In this document: one piece after another, positions 47,681 to 61,138 of the stretch
How positions within the stretch are numbered: the stretch's first letter is position 1
How the letters are laid out: every line of letters starts with the position of its first letter
Assembly (NCBI GenBank): GCA_023014335.1
Contig: JAECYW010000013.1
Coordinates: forward strand, 2,108,001-2,172,000
Origin: Galerina marginata
Lineage: Eukaryota; Basidiomycota; Agaricomycetes; Agaricales; Galerinaceae
Direction of reading: 5' to 3'
Length of the DNA stretch: 64,000 nt
The notes under the pieces: generated by a model
Seen by the model: only the letters and a program-made list of their open reading frames with translations
What the model was told of the DNA's origin: nothing
Database searches by the model: none
Program-made: the position numbers and the translations under genes

Positions 47681-48929
47681 ATGTTTAACCGTGTCTCAAA
47701 CGCAATCCTTTTTCGTGGTGCCTCCAAAGCGCTATCATACCGTCGATTCATGTCTCAAAAAACTGCCTTGAACCGTGTAGCCGTTGTTACAGGGGCCGCT
47801 AGGGGAATCGGGCGTGCTATTGCGTTACGACTGGCGAATGACGGGTACGATGTGGCGTTGAACGACCTTCAATCCTCCAAAACCTTGCTTGAGGAACTCA
47901 GTTCGACGATTCTGAAAACGGGGAGACGCTCGTTGGTGTATACGGGAGATATGTCTGCCGAGGCAGATGTGAAGGCATTGGTTTCCAATACAGCCAACAA
48001 CCTCGGCACCGTTGATGTTGTAAGTAATTACTATGTCATCGTCTGACGGTTGCAATGATCATATAGATGATTGCAAATGCTGGGATTTGCTTCGTGGACT
48101 CTATCACAGATAGTGCGTAACCTGTTTTACTCCTTGTCCTTCCATCGTCCTGACTGTGCCAACCGAAACTAAAGCTTCTGTTGAGCAATGGGATAAGATA
48201 TTTAGCATCAACGCTCGGGGCACTTTCCTCTGCTACAAGCATGCTGCTCAACAGATGATCAAGCAGGGGCACGGTGGCCGCATTATTGGTGCTTCCTCCA
48301 TAGTCGGGAAGAAAGGTGATGCGATTAATTCGGAATAGTTCAAAGACATGCAAACTATATCCTGACCTAAAATTCCCCTAGGTTTCCCCGAGCTTTCTGG
48401 CTATAGCGCAACAAAATTTGCGATACGCGGATTGACACAAAGCGCCGGTGAATTTATCCTCTTTACCTCCAGTCAGGACGACACTTATGATATGCTATCA
48501 ATAATTGAAAGCCCGTGAATGGGCAAAAGACGGTATCACCGTCAATGCCTATGCTCCAGGTCCAATCGAAACAAAATTGAGTAAGACCAAGAGCAGACCG
48601 CAGTTACTATGCTCACATTGCTTCTTACTTTTTTTCTAGTGGATGTTATAATAATGGCAGAAAACTCGGAGAGGGTGAGAATATTTAATTTAGCCTGGGG
48701 GGTATTTTGCGACTCATAGCCAAAAATTTAATGTATAGATTGATAAAGACACGGCTGTTGGTTTCCACGGCAAGCCAGAAGATGTTGCTGGTCTTGTTTC
48801 GTATTTGGTGTCAGACCAGGCTCGTTTCTTGACCGGCCAAACTGTGAGCCATTTGACAACCACCTCAGGTGTTCTTACCCTAATATTGTGCCTTAGATTG
48901 CTATTGACGGAGGCATGGTCTTTGATTAA
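47681..48929 (+). CDS. short-chain dehydrogenase/reductase (SDR), NAD(P)-dependent
   Basis: Eight exons, 47681-48019, 48067-48112, 48175-48315, 48382-48447, 48512-48580, 48640-48674, 48739-48843 and 48897-48929, give 277 residues. Classical SDR landmarks are all present: the Rossmann glycine motif TGAARGIG, the NAG motif in MIANAGICF, the catalytic Ser in IIGASSIVGKKG, the YSATK (Tyr-x-x-x-Lys) pair in SGYSATKFAIRGLTQ, and the PG motif in NAYAPGPIETKL. The C-terminus ends IAIDGGMVFD. It closely resembles fungal diacetyl/acetoin or 2,3-butanediol-type reductases, but the substrate cannot be read from sequence alone. The first 20-odd residues (MFNRVSNAILFRGASKALSY RRF) are basic and amphipathic and could be a mitochondrial targeting peptide; a second start (MSQKTALNRV) at 47750 would give a cytosolic form. 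Confidence 0.9.
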
Positions 48930-49671
48930 TACCCGAATTCCAAACACGCTGAAAGCCCGTCTGCATTGTGGCCCAAGATTAAGGCACTTACAAACTACTT
49001 CACCCCATATTATATCACAACACTAGTGAATGAAAAGTTATATTGCTTCCTTGTGACCTGATCCTCCTATTCTGCCATGAGCCATGCCTGGGTTTGCGTG
49101 TTGGTATGTTGGAACCTTGGATGAATCTCGTTTTTCAAATCAGGTCAAACGCAGAACAGTTTAACCTCTTGTTGTACGATCGTCTGATCTAATAAACGAG
49201 CACATTTCAGTAGGCCTGTCTTCATACCCGCCATTATTAATGAGCTCCTTCGCTCAAATTTTGGTATGCTACAACAAAATTAGATGGCCATTTGTATCAT
49301 ATTGTATGCTTTTGAGTTAAGATTTGAACAACGGAATTCTCATCAATGAGATGGATTTTTTCGGCTAAAATTTCACTTCTACATTCTCATACTAGTATGA
49401 GATTTATGTTTGATCAGGGGATAAACATGACCAAACATCACGATTTCTGAACGGGCGTTGTCCGCGTTGAACATCGCATGCCATCCCCACTATAACTTTA
49501 AGCCTATCGCCCGACCAAAGCCTGGCTGGATACATTTCAATTCTAGGTGCTTACTACAACCACCTTCCAATTATAACAACGCCAGCATCATTATTGAACA
49601 TTGTCTGCGTAAGTTGAACCCAATTTTGACGATAAAAGCGCTCATCTAGAATTAGTTTCAAGGGAACAAGT
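48930..49671. other. intergenic with an 18-bp palindrome
   Basis: No gene. A perfect palindrome TCTCATACTAGTATGAGA lies at 49385-49402. Confidence 0.5.
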
Positions 49672-51129
49672 ATGGACTCGGGGTCGCTCCAGCCACAGTC
49701 AAAGAAGAGCTCAAATTTCTTTCAATCTACAAAGCACCGTATCTATACTTTACTTACCCCCCGTTTGAGGGCGAGTTCAGTCGCAACTCGTCCATTGCAA
49801 ACTCAAGGAACACCCGGGAATTGCGGCCAAGTTGAAATTCTACATGCCAGCAAAACCCTACCTCTCAGTGCGTACGATGAGGTGTTATCTACATGGGGCC
49901 CGGGGAACCAACCCAATCCTCACTCGCCGGCAGACATGGGTGATCTGTCTCGGCAGATTGCCCTTCCCAGCGCTCTCCGTTTGCCACTCGAGATCCTCCA
50001 GGAGATATTCAACTTTGCGACGCACGAGGATCGATTTTTGGTGGATAATATCGGCTTTTCCTTTCGTGCAGCTAAGGAGCTTCCTTGGGAGATATCTCAG
50101 GTATGCCAGCAGTGGAGATATGTTGCGTTTTCTACGCCATTCCTGTGGGCTACGCTGCCTGATGTCAATCTGCGGCTCGAACATACCAGTCGAAAGGATT
50201 ATCTTTCCGGCTTGGCCAATATATTGATGCGTTCGCGGGATGCATTGGTCACTGTCCATGTATCTGGCGTAACATTCACGGACCGTACGCACCCCGCCGC
50301 TGATCTATTAGTTCGGCATTCGAAGAGATGGCAGAAAATAACCCTACAAATACCCCTCGAAGGATTTCGTGCCTTCCAAGGCGCGAAAGGAAATGTCCCA
50401 GCACTACGTACCCTTAGAGCAGACTGGACGGAAATAAGTCCGACGCATTACGGTCCAAACAACATCTTCGATCTTTTCTTAAACGCCCCTCAACTTCAGA
50501 ACGTCAAGGTCATGAAAGGACGCACAGGAGAACTCCTCCTTCCTCACACAGGCTTTCTCAAATATGAGCAATTTTTCGGTCATGGGGATGCAGTCCACCA
50601 GATTTTATGCTGTTCCCCTGGTTTACGGTATCTCGAACTTATTCGTGTCGAGTTTGGGTTCGGCATCCACACTCACAATTTCCACTTTCGGCATCTCGTA
50701 TTTCTCAGAATCCATGCTGTAGACTCTGGCCTCCTTCGCTGGCTATTTGACTCCATCTCAGCCCCAGTTCTAGAAGAGCTACAAGTCGATGCCTTCCCGG
50801 ACGAGATCACGCTTGCCATCACTGCGATGATTTCGCGATCCGTTCCTCCACCTCCAATACAAAAGCTGTATCTACGAACAACATTCAATAGTCCAGGGCA
50901 GCTCGCGGATCTCCTTCTTCTTACCCCTAGGCTAACTCTGCCGAACGTGACGATGCCACTATCCAGCGACATCGTGGCTCTCACTTCTCCAGGAGCAAAT
51001 GGAAGCATGTTGGCGCCAATTTTGCAGGATTGCTTATTTGAAGTCATGCGCGACACGTCTCCAGAGCAAATGCGTCAAGCTGCTTTCCTTACGAAAGCTC
51101 GATCTGGACTGAGATTCACTCTTAAATAG
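49672..51129 (+). CDS. F-box-like protein, single exon
   Basis: 485 residues without introns. After a disordered, basic N-terminus (about 1-95), residues about 100-165 match the fungal F-box-like module: LPLEILQEIFNFAT, then PWEISQVCQQWRYVAFSTPF then LWATL. The remainder is leucine-rich (RVEFGFGIHTH; LRWLFDSISAPVLEELQVDA; VPPPPIQKLYLRT) as in SCF substrate receptors. The last block carries LRFTLK at the stop. The target is unknown. It sits between the dehydrogenase and the oxidoreductase, on the same strand as both; no operon is implied. Confidence 0.82.
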   Translation: MDSGSLQPQSKKSSNFFQSTKHRIYTLLTPRLRASSVATRPLQTQGTPGNCGQVEILHASKTLPLSAYDEVLSTWGPGNQPNPHSPADMGDLSRQIALPSALRLPLEILQEIFNFATHEDRFLVDNIGFSFRAAKELPWEISQVCQQWRYVAFSTPFLWATLPDVNLRLEHTSRKDYLSGLANILMRSRDALVTVHVSGVTFTDRTHPAADLLVRHSKRWQKITLQIPLEGFRAFQGAKGNVPALRTLRADWTEISPTHYGPNNIFDLFLNAPQLQNVKVMKGRTGELLLPHTGFLKYEQFFGHGDAVHQILCCSPGLRYLELIRVEFGFGIHTHNFHFRHLVFLRIHAVDSGLLRWLFDSISAPVLEELQVDAFPDEITLAITAMISRSVPPPPIQKLYLRTTFNSPGQLADLLLLTPRLTLPNVTMPLSSDIVALTSPGANGSMLAPILQDCLFEVMRDTSPEQMRQAAFLTKARSGLRFTLK

Positions 51130-52565
51130 GTTATACTGAACCAACGCCAGCAGGGGTATTCATTATTGCCAGGTTGCCGGATCTGTAAGGATGACCTCCA
51201 TTTGCGGGGCGGCAGCGTCTATTTATGCTCATGTGTATTATCAGGTGAAGCCTAATGCCGTGCACGATGCCCCTCAGGCCTGAGATTAAGATCTTTGGGT
51301 AATTGTTGGGCTTCTCTGCTTAACTCTCCTAACGCCAGACCAGCCTGACCAAGGTAAGGCGTTCGCGAGACTCTTCATACTGTCCTAGTCTAATCTAATC
51401 TGACATTTTATAGATTTCGGTCGAATCTTTATTGGCGTCATCCTGTTTCAAACTTGCTCGCGGTGTTCGATTCTCTGGAGTGTTTCACCGGCAGTGTTAA
51501 ATAGGACCCATAGGGACTTGTTAAATCCCACCGATCGCCAACACTGCGGAAGAAATCTGAGCCTTCCCACTTAGAGTCTGTGTGGCTATCTCCCTTTTTC
51601 TTGGGAAGTCAACTTGGCTCTAGCAAATGACTAGGAGAGGCGCTTTCTGGCTTTCTACTTCGTACGCAATGTTCGACCGCCTTTGTGGTGGCTGGCTTTC
51701 GTGATGTCATATCTCGATTTCTGCTTCACCGAGCTCGGTCATTGTCGAAATCCAATTTCAACGTCTAGGTTATCTGTGTACTTACTGCGTCCGTCAGTTT
51801 CTTACAGTTTTATAGGAATATCTGTTGGCTTTGCTACAACGGTTTGGGTGATAATTTGACCGCAATGTCGCCAGGACTGGTCGTCGTTCTGCATGACCAC
51901 CCATCATATCTCAGCCCCCTAATCGGTGGAGCACTTCATTCAACCTTCCACTCAAATCTGCCATGGCTGGACCTTCCAGATAACGATAACGCTAGTAGCA
52001 GCACCTGAACCCAAGTCGAGAGCTCCAGTTCTCCAGTGTTGACGAGCACATTCTTCACTGCTTGACAGTGCTTGTGCAGATACGTAGCATCTTTTCTTCG
52101 ACCTCGAACATTGATCACAGGGAAAGATGTTGGCAACAACGACATTGCATTTTTATTACATTGTGCGTCGCTTGAAGGAAACTGTCTCTCTGGGGGGGAC
52201 GGGATAAGACGTCAAGGGGGCTAGCTCTATGAACTGCATGATCAGTTTTCGCGGCTGCGGCGGCGTGTTCCTCCATGGCAGAAATAGCCTTCACCGTTTT
52301 CCCAACGAAACATGTTAGGTGCAAGCCAAGCATCTTATAATTACGACTGTCACGGAACTGTCAAATTTACAAAAATTCCCCACTCCATTGACGTTTGCAC
52401 TCCCATATAACTCTCTTTGCACGGGAAAAAGAGACTATTTATGCTGCGAACCGTCTCGAATTTGCTAATTCTTTTTCACAGACTGTGGTCGTGTCTTGGA
52501 GCCTTAGGTATATAACTTGGCTGTTGGCGAAGCCGGGTCTCAAGGCTTCAAGCTTCTCGCCTCTG
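51130..52565. other. intergenic, no gene supported
   Basis: About 1.4 kb of AT/GC-mixed sequence. A 72-codon minus-strand frame at 52115-52333 and others lack splice or motif support. The right end is the oxidoreductase promoter. Confidence 0.45.
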
Positions 52566-54968
<2,403 letters not shown>

Positions 54969-55490
54969 AGCATGCCGAGCAGGAATCAATTTCCTTGGAC
55001 ACCATGTAACTACTTATTTGAGTCCAACAGTATGTTAGAATCACCGTTTATCTACGTTCTGATTGTCTACCTCCATTCCTACCAAAAATGCAACTAACAA
55101 TTCTAAATATCTGATTTGTACTCGCCCTGCAGCGCCTGCGCTATGCAGCGTAAGGCGCGTTGATCTGATTTTTCCATTTCAGGGGATGGGAGCGAGTCTT
55201 TGACAAGCTAGGTTAGTGAAGAGAACACCTGCTCAACTCGACATACATTATATGCGACTGGCAATGAGAGAGATTATGGTACCGAGATGGCCATCGAGAA
55301 ATGTTTGACTGAGTCACGAAAAAGACGGTGACGGTCGACGTCCAAATGCTCAAGGGGATGTGTGCAAGATATGTCGATTATTTTTAACTTGCGTAGTACA
55401 TCAATATAAGCGAGATAATTTTCGTAACAAGAGATGATAGCAATAAGATACATACGCCGTATATCTAGCCTTGTGTGCGTCAGAAGTAGA
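54969..55490. other. convergent 3' flanks, no gene seen
   Basis: Separates the stop of the oxidoreductase and the stop of the minus-strand F-box gene. No features. Confidence 0.5.
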
Positions 55491-56868
55491 CTACATGCCT
55501 AATGGGACTCCTAGCACAATGTCAACATTAAATGCAATGGACGGCGACGCCTCGAGGATCGGGAAATGGAGTGCAGGTGCCAGCTGTTGCTGTGCACCTT
55601 CCAGAGTCAGAATTTTGTCACCTTGGCCTGGAGGCCGAAGGCAAAGCAGAAAATTGACGGCATGGAGTGAAGGATAAAGTGACGGATTAGTCAAATTCGC
55701 GTCGAGATTTGTCCAGTTACTATCCCTGTGCAGGAAATCGAGCAATTGGGCCTCAGGCGCGTCGTCCCAGAATGGTGTGTCAATCACGATCTCGATTGTT
55801 TGGAGCGACGTTGGTAGGCGCATCATGGATGAGTTCAGGATGCCGCAGGCCGGGCTGGTGTTAAATTGCCCAAAGGGGTTGGCCATTACACTTTTGAGCT
55901 TGAGGTGCCGAAGGTTTTTGAGCGCGGTAAAGTCGAGCCTGTCGCGAAACGCGGGATTGAACACGCAGAACATGTTTTCCTCTTCGCTATTGGATTGTAA
56001 TCGAGGTTTTACGGCAAGATGTCTCAAAATGAGCCTCTGACCTCAACGGGACAGGAAAACGAGGCACTCACAAGTCTAGGGTTTCTAGGGCATCGCACAC
56101 TTCCACCGTATTTAAGAATCCGGCCACCAACCGGAAGTCTGTTCGGTCTCTGCAGACGCTTCGCAACGTTTTCACATTGCCCAATTTCACTGGCCCGTAA
56201 AAGTAGAAAATTTCTTCGAATTGCTTGAGACATCGGACGAGGTGAAGGTCTTCCAAACTTGGGAGAAGCGGCTTGACTGGTAGCGGTGTGTTCAGACCAA
56301 GAAGGGCAGGGTCGTCCGGAAGATGTTGGAAATCGCAGCGCTCCAATTTTAATGACTTCAGATTGAGAAACTTGGACAAATGGACCATCGGAATGGAAAG
56401 ATATTTGAGATGAAGGGTGGTGAGGTTGGAAGACGCGCCCAAACTAGCCAGCGACAAGAGGAAGGGGGATTCGACTGGGAAGCCGAGAGAGCAGTTGGCG
56501 TCCTCGTCGTCGTAGCAAACGCCTAAATGTTGGAGGTCAACCCCGTGAACTTTGACCAAATTCAACAATGCCTGAAAGCCGCCGACGTCCAGGGTCTCTT
56601 TGTTAAACCCCAGGCGAAGCGCGCGTAGGTGGCGGAATAAAGTGGGTGAAGATTCGAGTTTTGCGAGTACATTTTTGGCAGCGGGGGTTCCGTTGATGAC
56701 TCGGATATCTGTCCATAACAGTTTCTGTGACTGGGGGAGGAAGGACCTGCAAACAAGGGCGCAGGAGAAAAGTGTTCTTCGTGACTCTGCATCTAGAGGG
56801 AACTCGGACCCAAATTCATCGATAATACGATCGACAAGCTCCTGCGGAAAGCATGGTATCTCAGGCAT
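55491..56868 (-). CDS. F-box protein with leucine-rich repeats
   Basis: Exon 1 is 56868-56072 and exon 2 is 56034-55491, joined in phase by a very short 37-nt intron (GTGAGT...CAGAG), giving 446 residues. The N-terminus MPEIPCFPQELVDRIIDEFG, then LFSCALVCRSFLPQSQKLLW, is a clear F-box. Leucine-rich strands follow (LRALRLGFNKETLDVGGFQA; LTTLHLKYLS; LNLKSLKLERCDFQHL; LPSLEDLHLVRCL; LRHLKLKSV). The C-terminus ends with a conserved block LYPSLHAVNFLLCL ... FPILEASPSIAF. Likely a substrate receptor for an SCF ubiquitin ligase. A GTG at 56940 keeps the frame open upstream, but the ATG at 56868 is the natural start. A degraded relative of its C-terminus lies at 61527-61721. Confidence 0.82.
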
Positions 56869-58303
56869 TGATAATTGTGTTCGAAATCGACAACGAAATG
56901 CGCCGGAAAGCAAACTCCAAGTTCGAGTAAAGCTAGGCACAAGTCAAATCGGTCTGTAAAGTAAATAAGTAAACTGCAATGTCTGAAGCCTTAGACATTC
57001 ACTCACTAGACCTCAAGCTACAGGCGTCAGCGGTGGTGTTGGTGTTGGTTCAGGTTGCGGGAGGGCGGAACGGCTGTAAAGTTATAAATTTGCCGATCAA
57101 TGTTTACGTAAACACATTCTGTCTGTCTCTCTTGCCACCAGAACTTTCAATCGCCAATTCCAGCCGCCAGGTTCTAGACTATAATGTCGTCGAAATGTAC
57201 TTGCCTTCGACAACGTTTATACGCAATATTCGGCCGTTTTATCCCTCATGAGCTAGCCCTGATGTTCACCGATCGCTTTTGAATTGCTGCCACTGACTGG
57301 CAGGTTCTTGGAAACTACTAATCACCTAGCTCTACTCGGGTGTGCTGGGTTGCATCCAATCTAGCTTACTTGCTTACTACGACCACGGGTCATTCACACT
57401 TCCAAGAATCTCGTTGGATCTATCACAACAGACGAGTTGGCAATTTTAACCACCATGTCATCAGGCGCTGCAGCATTCCTCCCCTTCCATGCAGATCGCG
57501 CTTCGGACTCGACCTCCTAGGCTGGGGTAAGGTTGGATTCCTCTCATATTGCACCTTGTTTGAGTAAACATACTCTAGGACGTCAGGAGGAATTCAGTTC
57601 AACTGTTCGCAGCCTCTTAACTGCCCACAATTAGAATCAACGCCGCCGTCGAAATCATTTTGGAACTCGCTCCTGTGGAATCAAATGCGTAGGACCCAGG
57701 TGTGTATGACGTTGTTTTTTCTGACAACATGCGTTCTTTTACACGATGTATCTGAGCAACTTCCCGTTACCTGTCAGCTTTCAGGCTGACTGTTATTTAT
57801 CCACATTGATGGCCACTCTCTCCCCGTCTTGTCGTAAGCCAGGACATGGCGCAGAATCGTCATCTGTTTTATCATGATACTCGACTTGTTAAGTCTTGTA
57901 ATAAGGGTGCGTCATGCAGGCCATTACTGTTCTTGAATTCGTCCGCCTAAGCTATCTACCTACAGATACCCTTTGAATACTGTGACTATCTTGCAACTTT
58001 CATTATCCATGTTCGTCTTAATTTCCTGGCAGTGCTACAACTCGGCTCTTGTCCAAAACTCGGACCTAGGATCACACTTCGATGGAGCTTTCCTGCCATC
58101 CTTTCTTCACACTCCATTGAACGTCTTGTCAGACCCCACTTCAATTACCATTCCACTCCGACAACACAACATGTTTTCTTGTTGTCGAAAAGCATGAGGT
58201 AGATTTCAAATCTGGCCTTTTTCGTCGAGGCATTCAGCTATAAAAGCCCTACGAATTCAACAACTATTCTTCACTCGAATCACCTTCAAGTACCATCATC
58301 ATC
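56869..58303. promoter_or_regulatory. hydrophobin 1 upstream region, duplicated segment
   Basis: No gene. The stretch from about 57430 onward matches 59600-60610 in order: AACCRCCATGTCATCAGG, ACCTGTCAGCTTTC, AATCGTCATSTGTT, CTGGCAGTGCTACARCTCGG and AACGTCTTGTC. A TATA box (TATAAAA) is at 58239, 65 bp before the ATG. Confidence 0.65.
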
Positions 58304-58824
58304 ATGCAATTCAAAGTCCTCTCAGCTCTCGCCTTCGCTACCCTTGCTGCTGCCACAGTCGCCCCCGTTCGCCGCGGTGGTGGCGGCGGTGCCCCGGCCA
58401 GCCAATGCAACACTGGCGACCTCCAGTGCTGTACGTCTTATACGGTTTTTTTTAGCAGATTATGTTATTAACCCAGTATTGGCGCAATAGGCAACAGCGT
58501 CCAATCGGCCACCAGCTCCTCAGTTGCGAGTCTCCTCGGACTTTTGGGCGTCGTCGTCGGGAGCGTCACTGGCCTGGTCGGTGTTACTTGCAGCCCCATC
58601 TCCGTCATCGGCGTTGGAGGCAACTCTTGGTGGGTTGCTTCGATATTTGGTTTAATGGATTCAAAGCTAACCTTTGACGCTCAATAGCTCCGCCCAGCCA
58701 GTCTGCTGCACCAACAACTCGTTCAGTAAGTATTATTTCCCCTTTCCTACACGAACAATGCTAATCGTCATACTCAGACGGACTTGTTGCCCTTGGATGC
58801 ACCCCCGTCAACCTCAACTTGTAG
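58304..58824 (+). CDS. class I hydrophobin 1
   Basis: Four exons, 58304-58430, 58491-58629, 58688-58725 and 58778-58824, give 116 residues. A signal peptide ([20 protein letters not shown]) precedes a short Gly-rich linker. The eight cysteines have the spacing C-X6-C-C-X32-C-X12-C-X5-C-C-X12-C-X7, the class I hydrophobin pattern (Pfam hydrophobin family). The hydrophobic loop between Cys3 and Cys4 reads [20 protein letters not shown]. Secreted and self-assembling at air-water or cell-wall surfaces, it coats hyphae and fruit bodies. Introns sit at the same positions and phases as in the copy at 60615. Intact. Confidence 0.95.
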
Positions 58825-60614
58825 TCGAACATTTAAAAAGGACTTTGAATTTGTACCCGTACCCCTGATATGGCCGCGATATGATATTTTAGCCTATATA
58901 CGATTGGCTCGGACAGTGTTTAAAATCCATATGTCGCTTTGTTATATTTACCATGCAGGTGGCCGCGAATTAAAAAAAAAATTGAGCCCTGCCATGGTGC
59001 TCATTTCCTGAGATCAAGAATTTTGAGTAAATTCAATAACTATGATGGACCTTCTCCTTGCCTTCTCCAGAGAGGTAGTCGTTTTGTCTCTTAGTCGTTT
59101 TGTCTCCAAGCTGGCTCCAGTCGAGTAATAGCTGGTCGTAGTTCTCAGATACCGATGACTGGCATTTTGCCCGAGCTGCCCGATCAGAGATTAGATATGT
59201 AGGTACTCCATACTTGGATTAGATAATATCTACTCGGCCCCAAAGTGCGGAAGTTTTCAACACTGTCATCCTTGCCTTCACCTTCGACACGACTCCGAAC
59301 GGCCTGCGCGATGCGGTTTCCGAGCCCTTCCAGCCTTCGACAGCCAGGCTGAACTCCTCCAATCGAAGATATTTGCCGCCGTCAGTCGGTTGTCACTTTC
59401 AACAGCTTCTTGGTAATGTTCGCGGTCCTCTTCGCTTATCGGCCAACCCTGTGCTCAGAGATTGATCGCTGCGCCTAGTTCTCGGAATTCAACGACAATG
59501 CTCTGTCCTAGTCTGAATTCAAAGTCCAAGCTTGGACTACTTGCGTGCTGTCTCCATCCCTCGGCTTTCGATAAATCTCCTTGGAACCTATCCTAACAAA
59601 GTATGCGTTATTTTAACCGCCATGTCATCAGGATCAGTCATCGCTGTGCATACCCAACTATCAATCTTTTAATCGCTGGAGCATTCGTCCCGCCACCTTC
59701 CGTGCCCTTCCTTTGTCATCCTCACCGTCGCAGGAGGAAGACGAAGGCTAGCGATTACGTCCTGTTCTTCCCGCGCTGCGTGCCGTTTGAAGGAATGTAT
59801 CTCCTCATGTCTACATGAATTGGGTTATAATTATCTATTACCTGACCTACCAGCCTGATTATGAAGGCTGACGAAATTCTTTTGGTCCATTCATAGCCTC
59901 AGCAACGGGCCTCATGGAAGGAGCACCGCGGACATTTGATTATATTGTGGGATTCGTCCTTACGGAACTCTTCTGAAATGATCAAGAAGTCGTGCACCTG
60001 GTCACCCTTCACAAGAGCATCCTCGCGTGTATGACGTCGTATTCCTCTGACATCGTGCGTCGTTTGACGGGATCATTGTATCTCACAATGTCGACAAACG
60101 TCGAGTTACCTGTCAGCTTTCGGACTGATCACTTACTGCCACTCTCTTTCCGTTCTCTTGTATATGACGCACAATCGTCATGTGTTGTGCCATGATGCTA
60201 GTCTTGTTGAAACCTCGGGGTACTAGTGAGCCGTGCTGATCTTTGCAGTTCTTGATCTTCAACAACTTTTTGTGTAGCCTCCAGTGTTCCGACGTCCTAT
60301 CTTAAGTCTCTGGCAGTGCTACAGCTCGGCTGGTACCAAAAACCGAACTTTGAAGCACAGGATTTCTCCGCCTTGTCATTCCCATGCCAGAGGTTCTTCG
60401 CACTCCAACGTCTTGTCGGACTCCACTTCGACGGCCATTTCACTTCACGATCAAGGGTACGATATGTTTTCTTCATTTCAAAAAAGAAACATGACGTACC
60501 AAACAGTCTTCAAATCTCGCCGTTTTCGTCCAGGCGTTCAGCTATAAAAACCCTCGCCATTCAACCACATTTCTTCACTCGAAAACACTTTCAAGTACAA
60601 GCAACAAAGCAAAC
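58825..60614. promoter_or_regulatory. spacer and hydrophobin 2 upstream region
   Basis: No gene. 58825-59600 holds unique sequence with TAGTCGTTTTGTCTC duplicated at about 59077-59106. From 59600 the segmental duplicate of the hydrophobin 1 promoter begins, with a TATA box at 60543, 72 bp before the ATG. Confidence 0.6.
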
Positions 60615-61138
60615 ATGCAATTCAAAGTCCTCTCCGCTCTCGCCTTCGCAACCCTTGCTGCTGCCACAGTCGCCCCAGTGCGCCGCAACGACGCTCCCCC
60701 AGCGAGCCAATGCAACACCGGCGACCTCCAGTGCTGTAAGCCTCGTCCACGTCCTTCTGTGTGGAGTACGTTGTTAACCAAATTTTGATGTAATAGGCAA
60801 CAGCGTCCAATCGGCTAGCAGCTCGTCTGTCGCGAGCCTCCTTGGGCTTTTGGGCGTAGTCGTCGGAAGTGTCACTGGCCTTGTTGGTGTCACTTGCAGC
60901 CCCATCTCCGCTATCGGTGTCGGAGGCGACTCATGGTGGGTTTCTTCGACATTTGGTTTTATCAATCAAAAGCTAACCTTTGACGCTCAATAGCTCTGCC
61001 CAGCCAGTTTGCTGCACCAATAACTCGTTCAGTAAGCATTATTTCCCCTTCCAATATGAGTAATGCTGATAGCCATATTTCTTTTAATTAGACGGAGTTG
61101 TCGCTATCGGCTGCACTCCCGTCAACATCAACTTGTAG
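60615..61138 (+). CDS. class I hydrophobin 2
   Basis: Four exons, 60615-60735, 60797-60935, 60994-61031 and 61092-61138, give 114 residues. The signal peptide is identical to that of hydrophobin 1. The linker is shorter and lacks the glycine run ([12 protein letters not shown] against [14 protein letters not shown]). Cysteine spacing is C-X6-C-C-X32-C-X12-C-X5-C-C-X12-C-X7, the same as copy 1. The mature domain differs at only a few positions (for example [19 protein letters not shown]). This is a recent tandem paralogue, 2.3 kb downstream of copy 1 with homologous promoter DNA, so the two may be partly redundant or expressed at different stages. Confidence 0.95.

Noticed and set aside
52395..52565. 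Upstream extension of the oxidoreductase start
   Set aside because: The frame is open upstream, but the ATG at 52566 begins a clear signal peptide and the upstream sequence has no second signal or domain.
56868..56940. GTG start for the F-box gene at 55.5 kb
   Set aside because: Non-ATG initiation is not expected here; the ATG at 56868 precedes the F-box directly.
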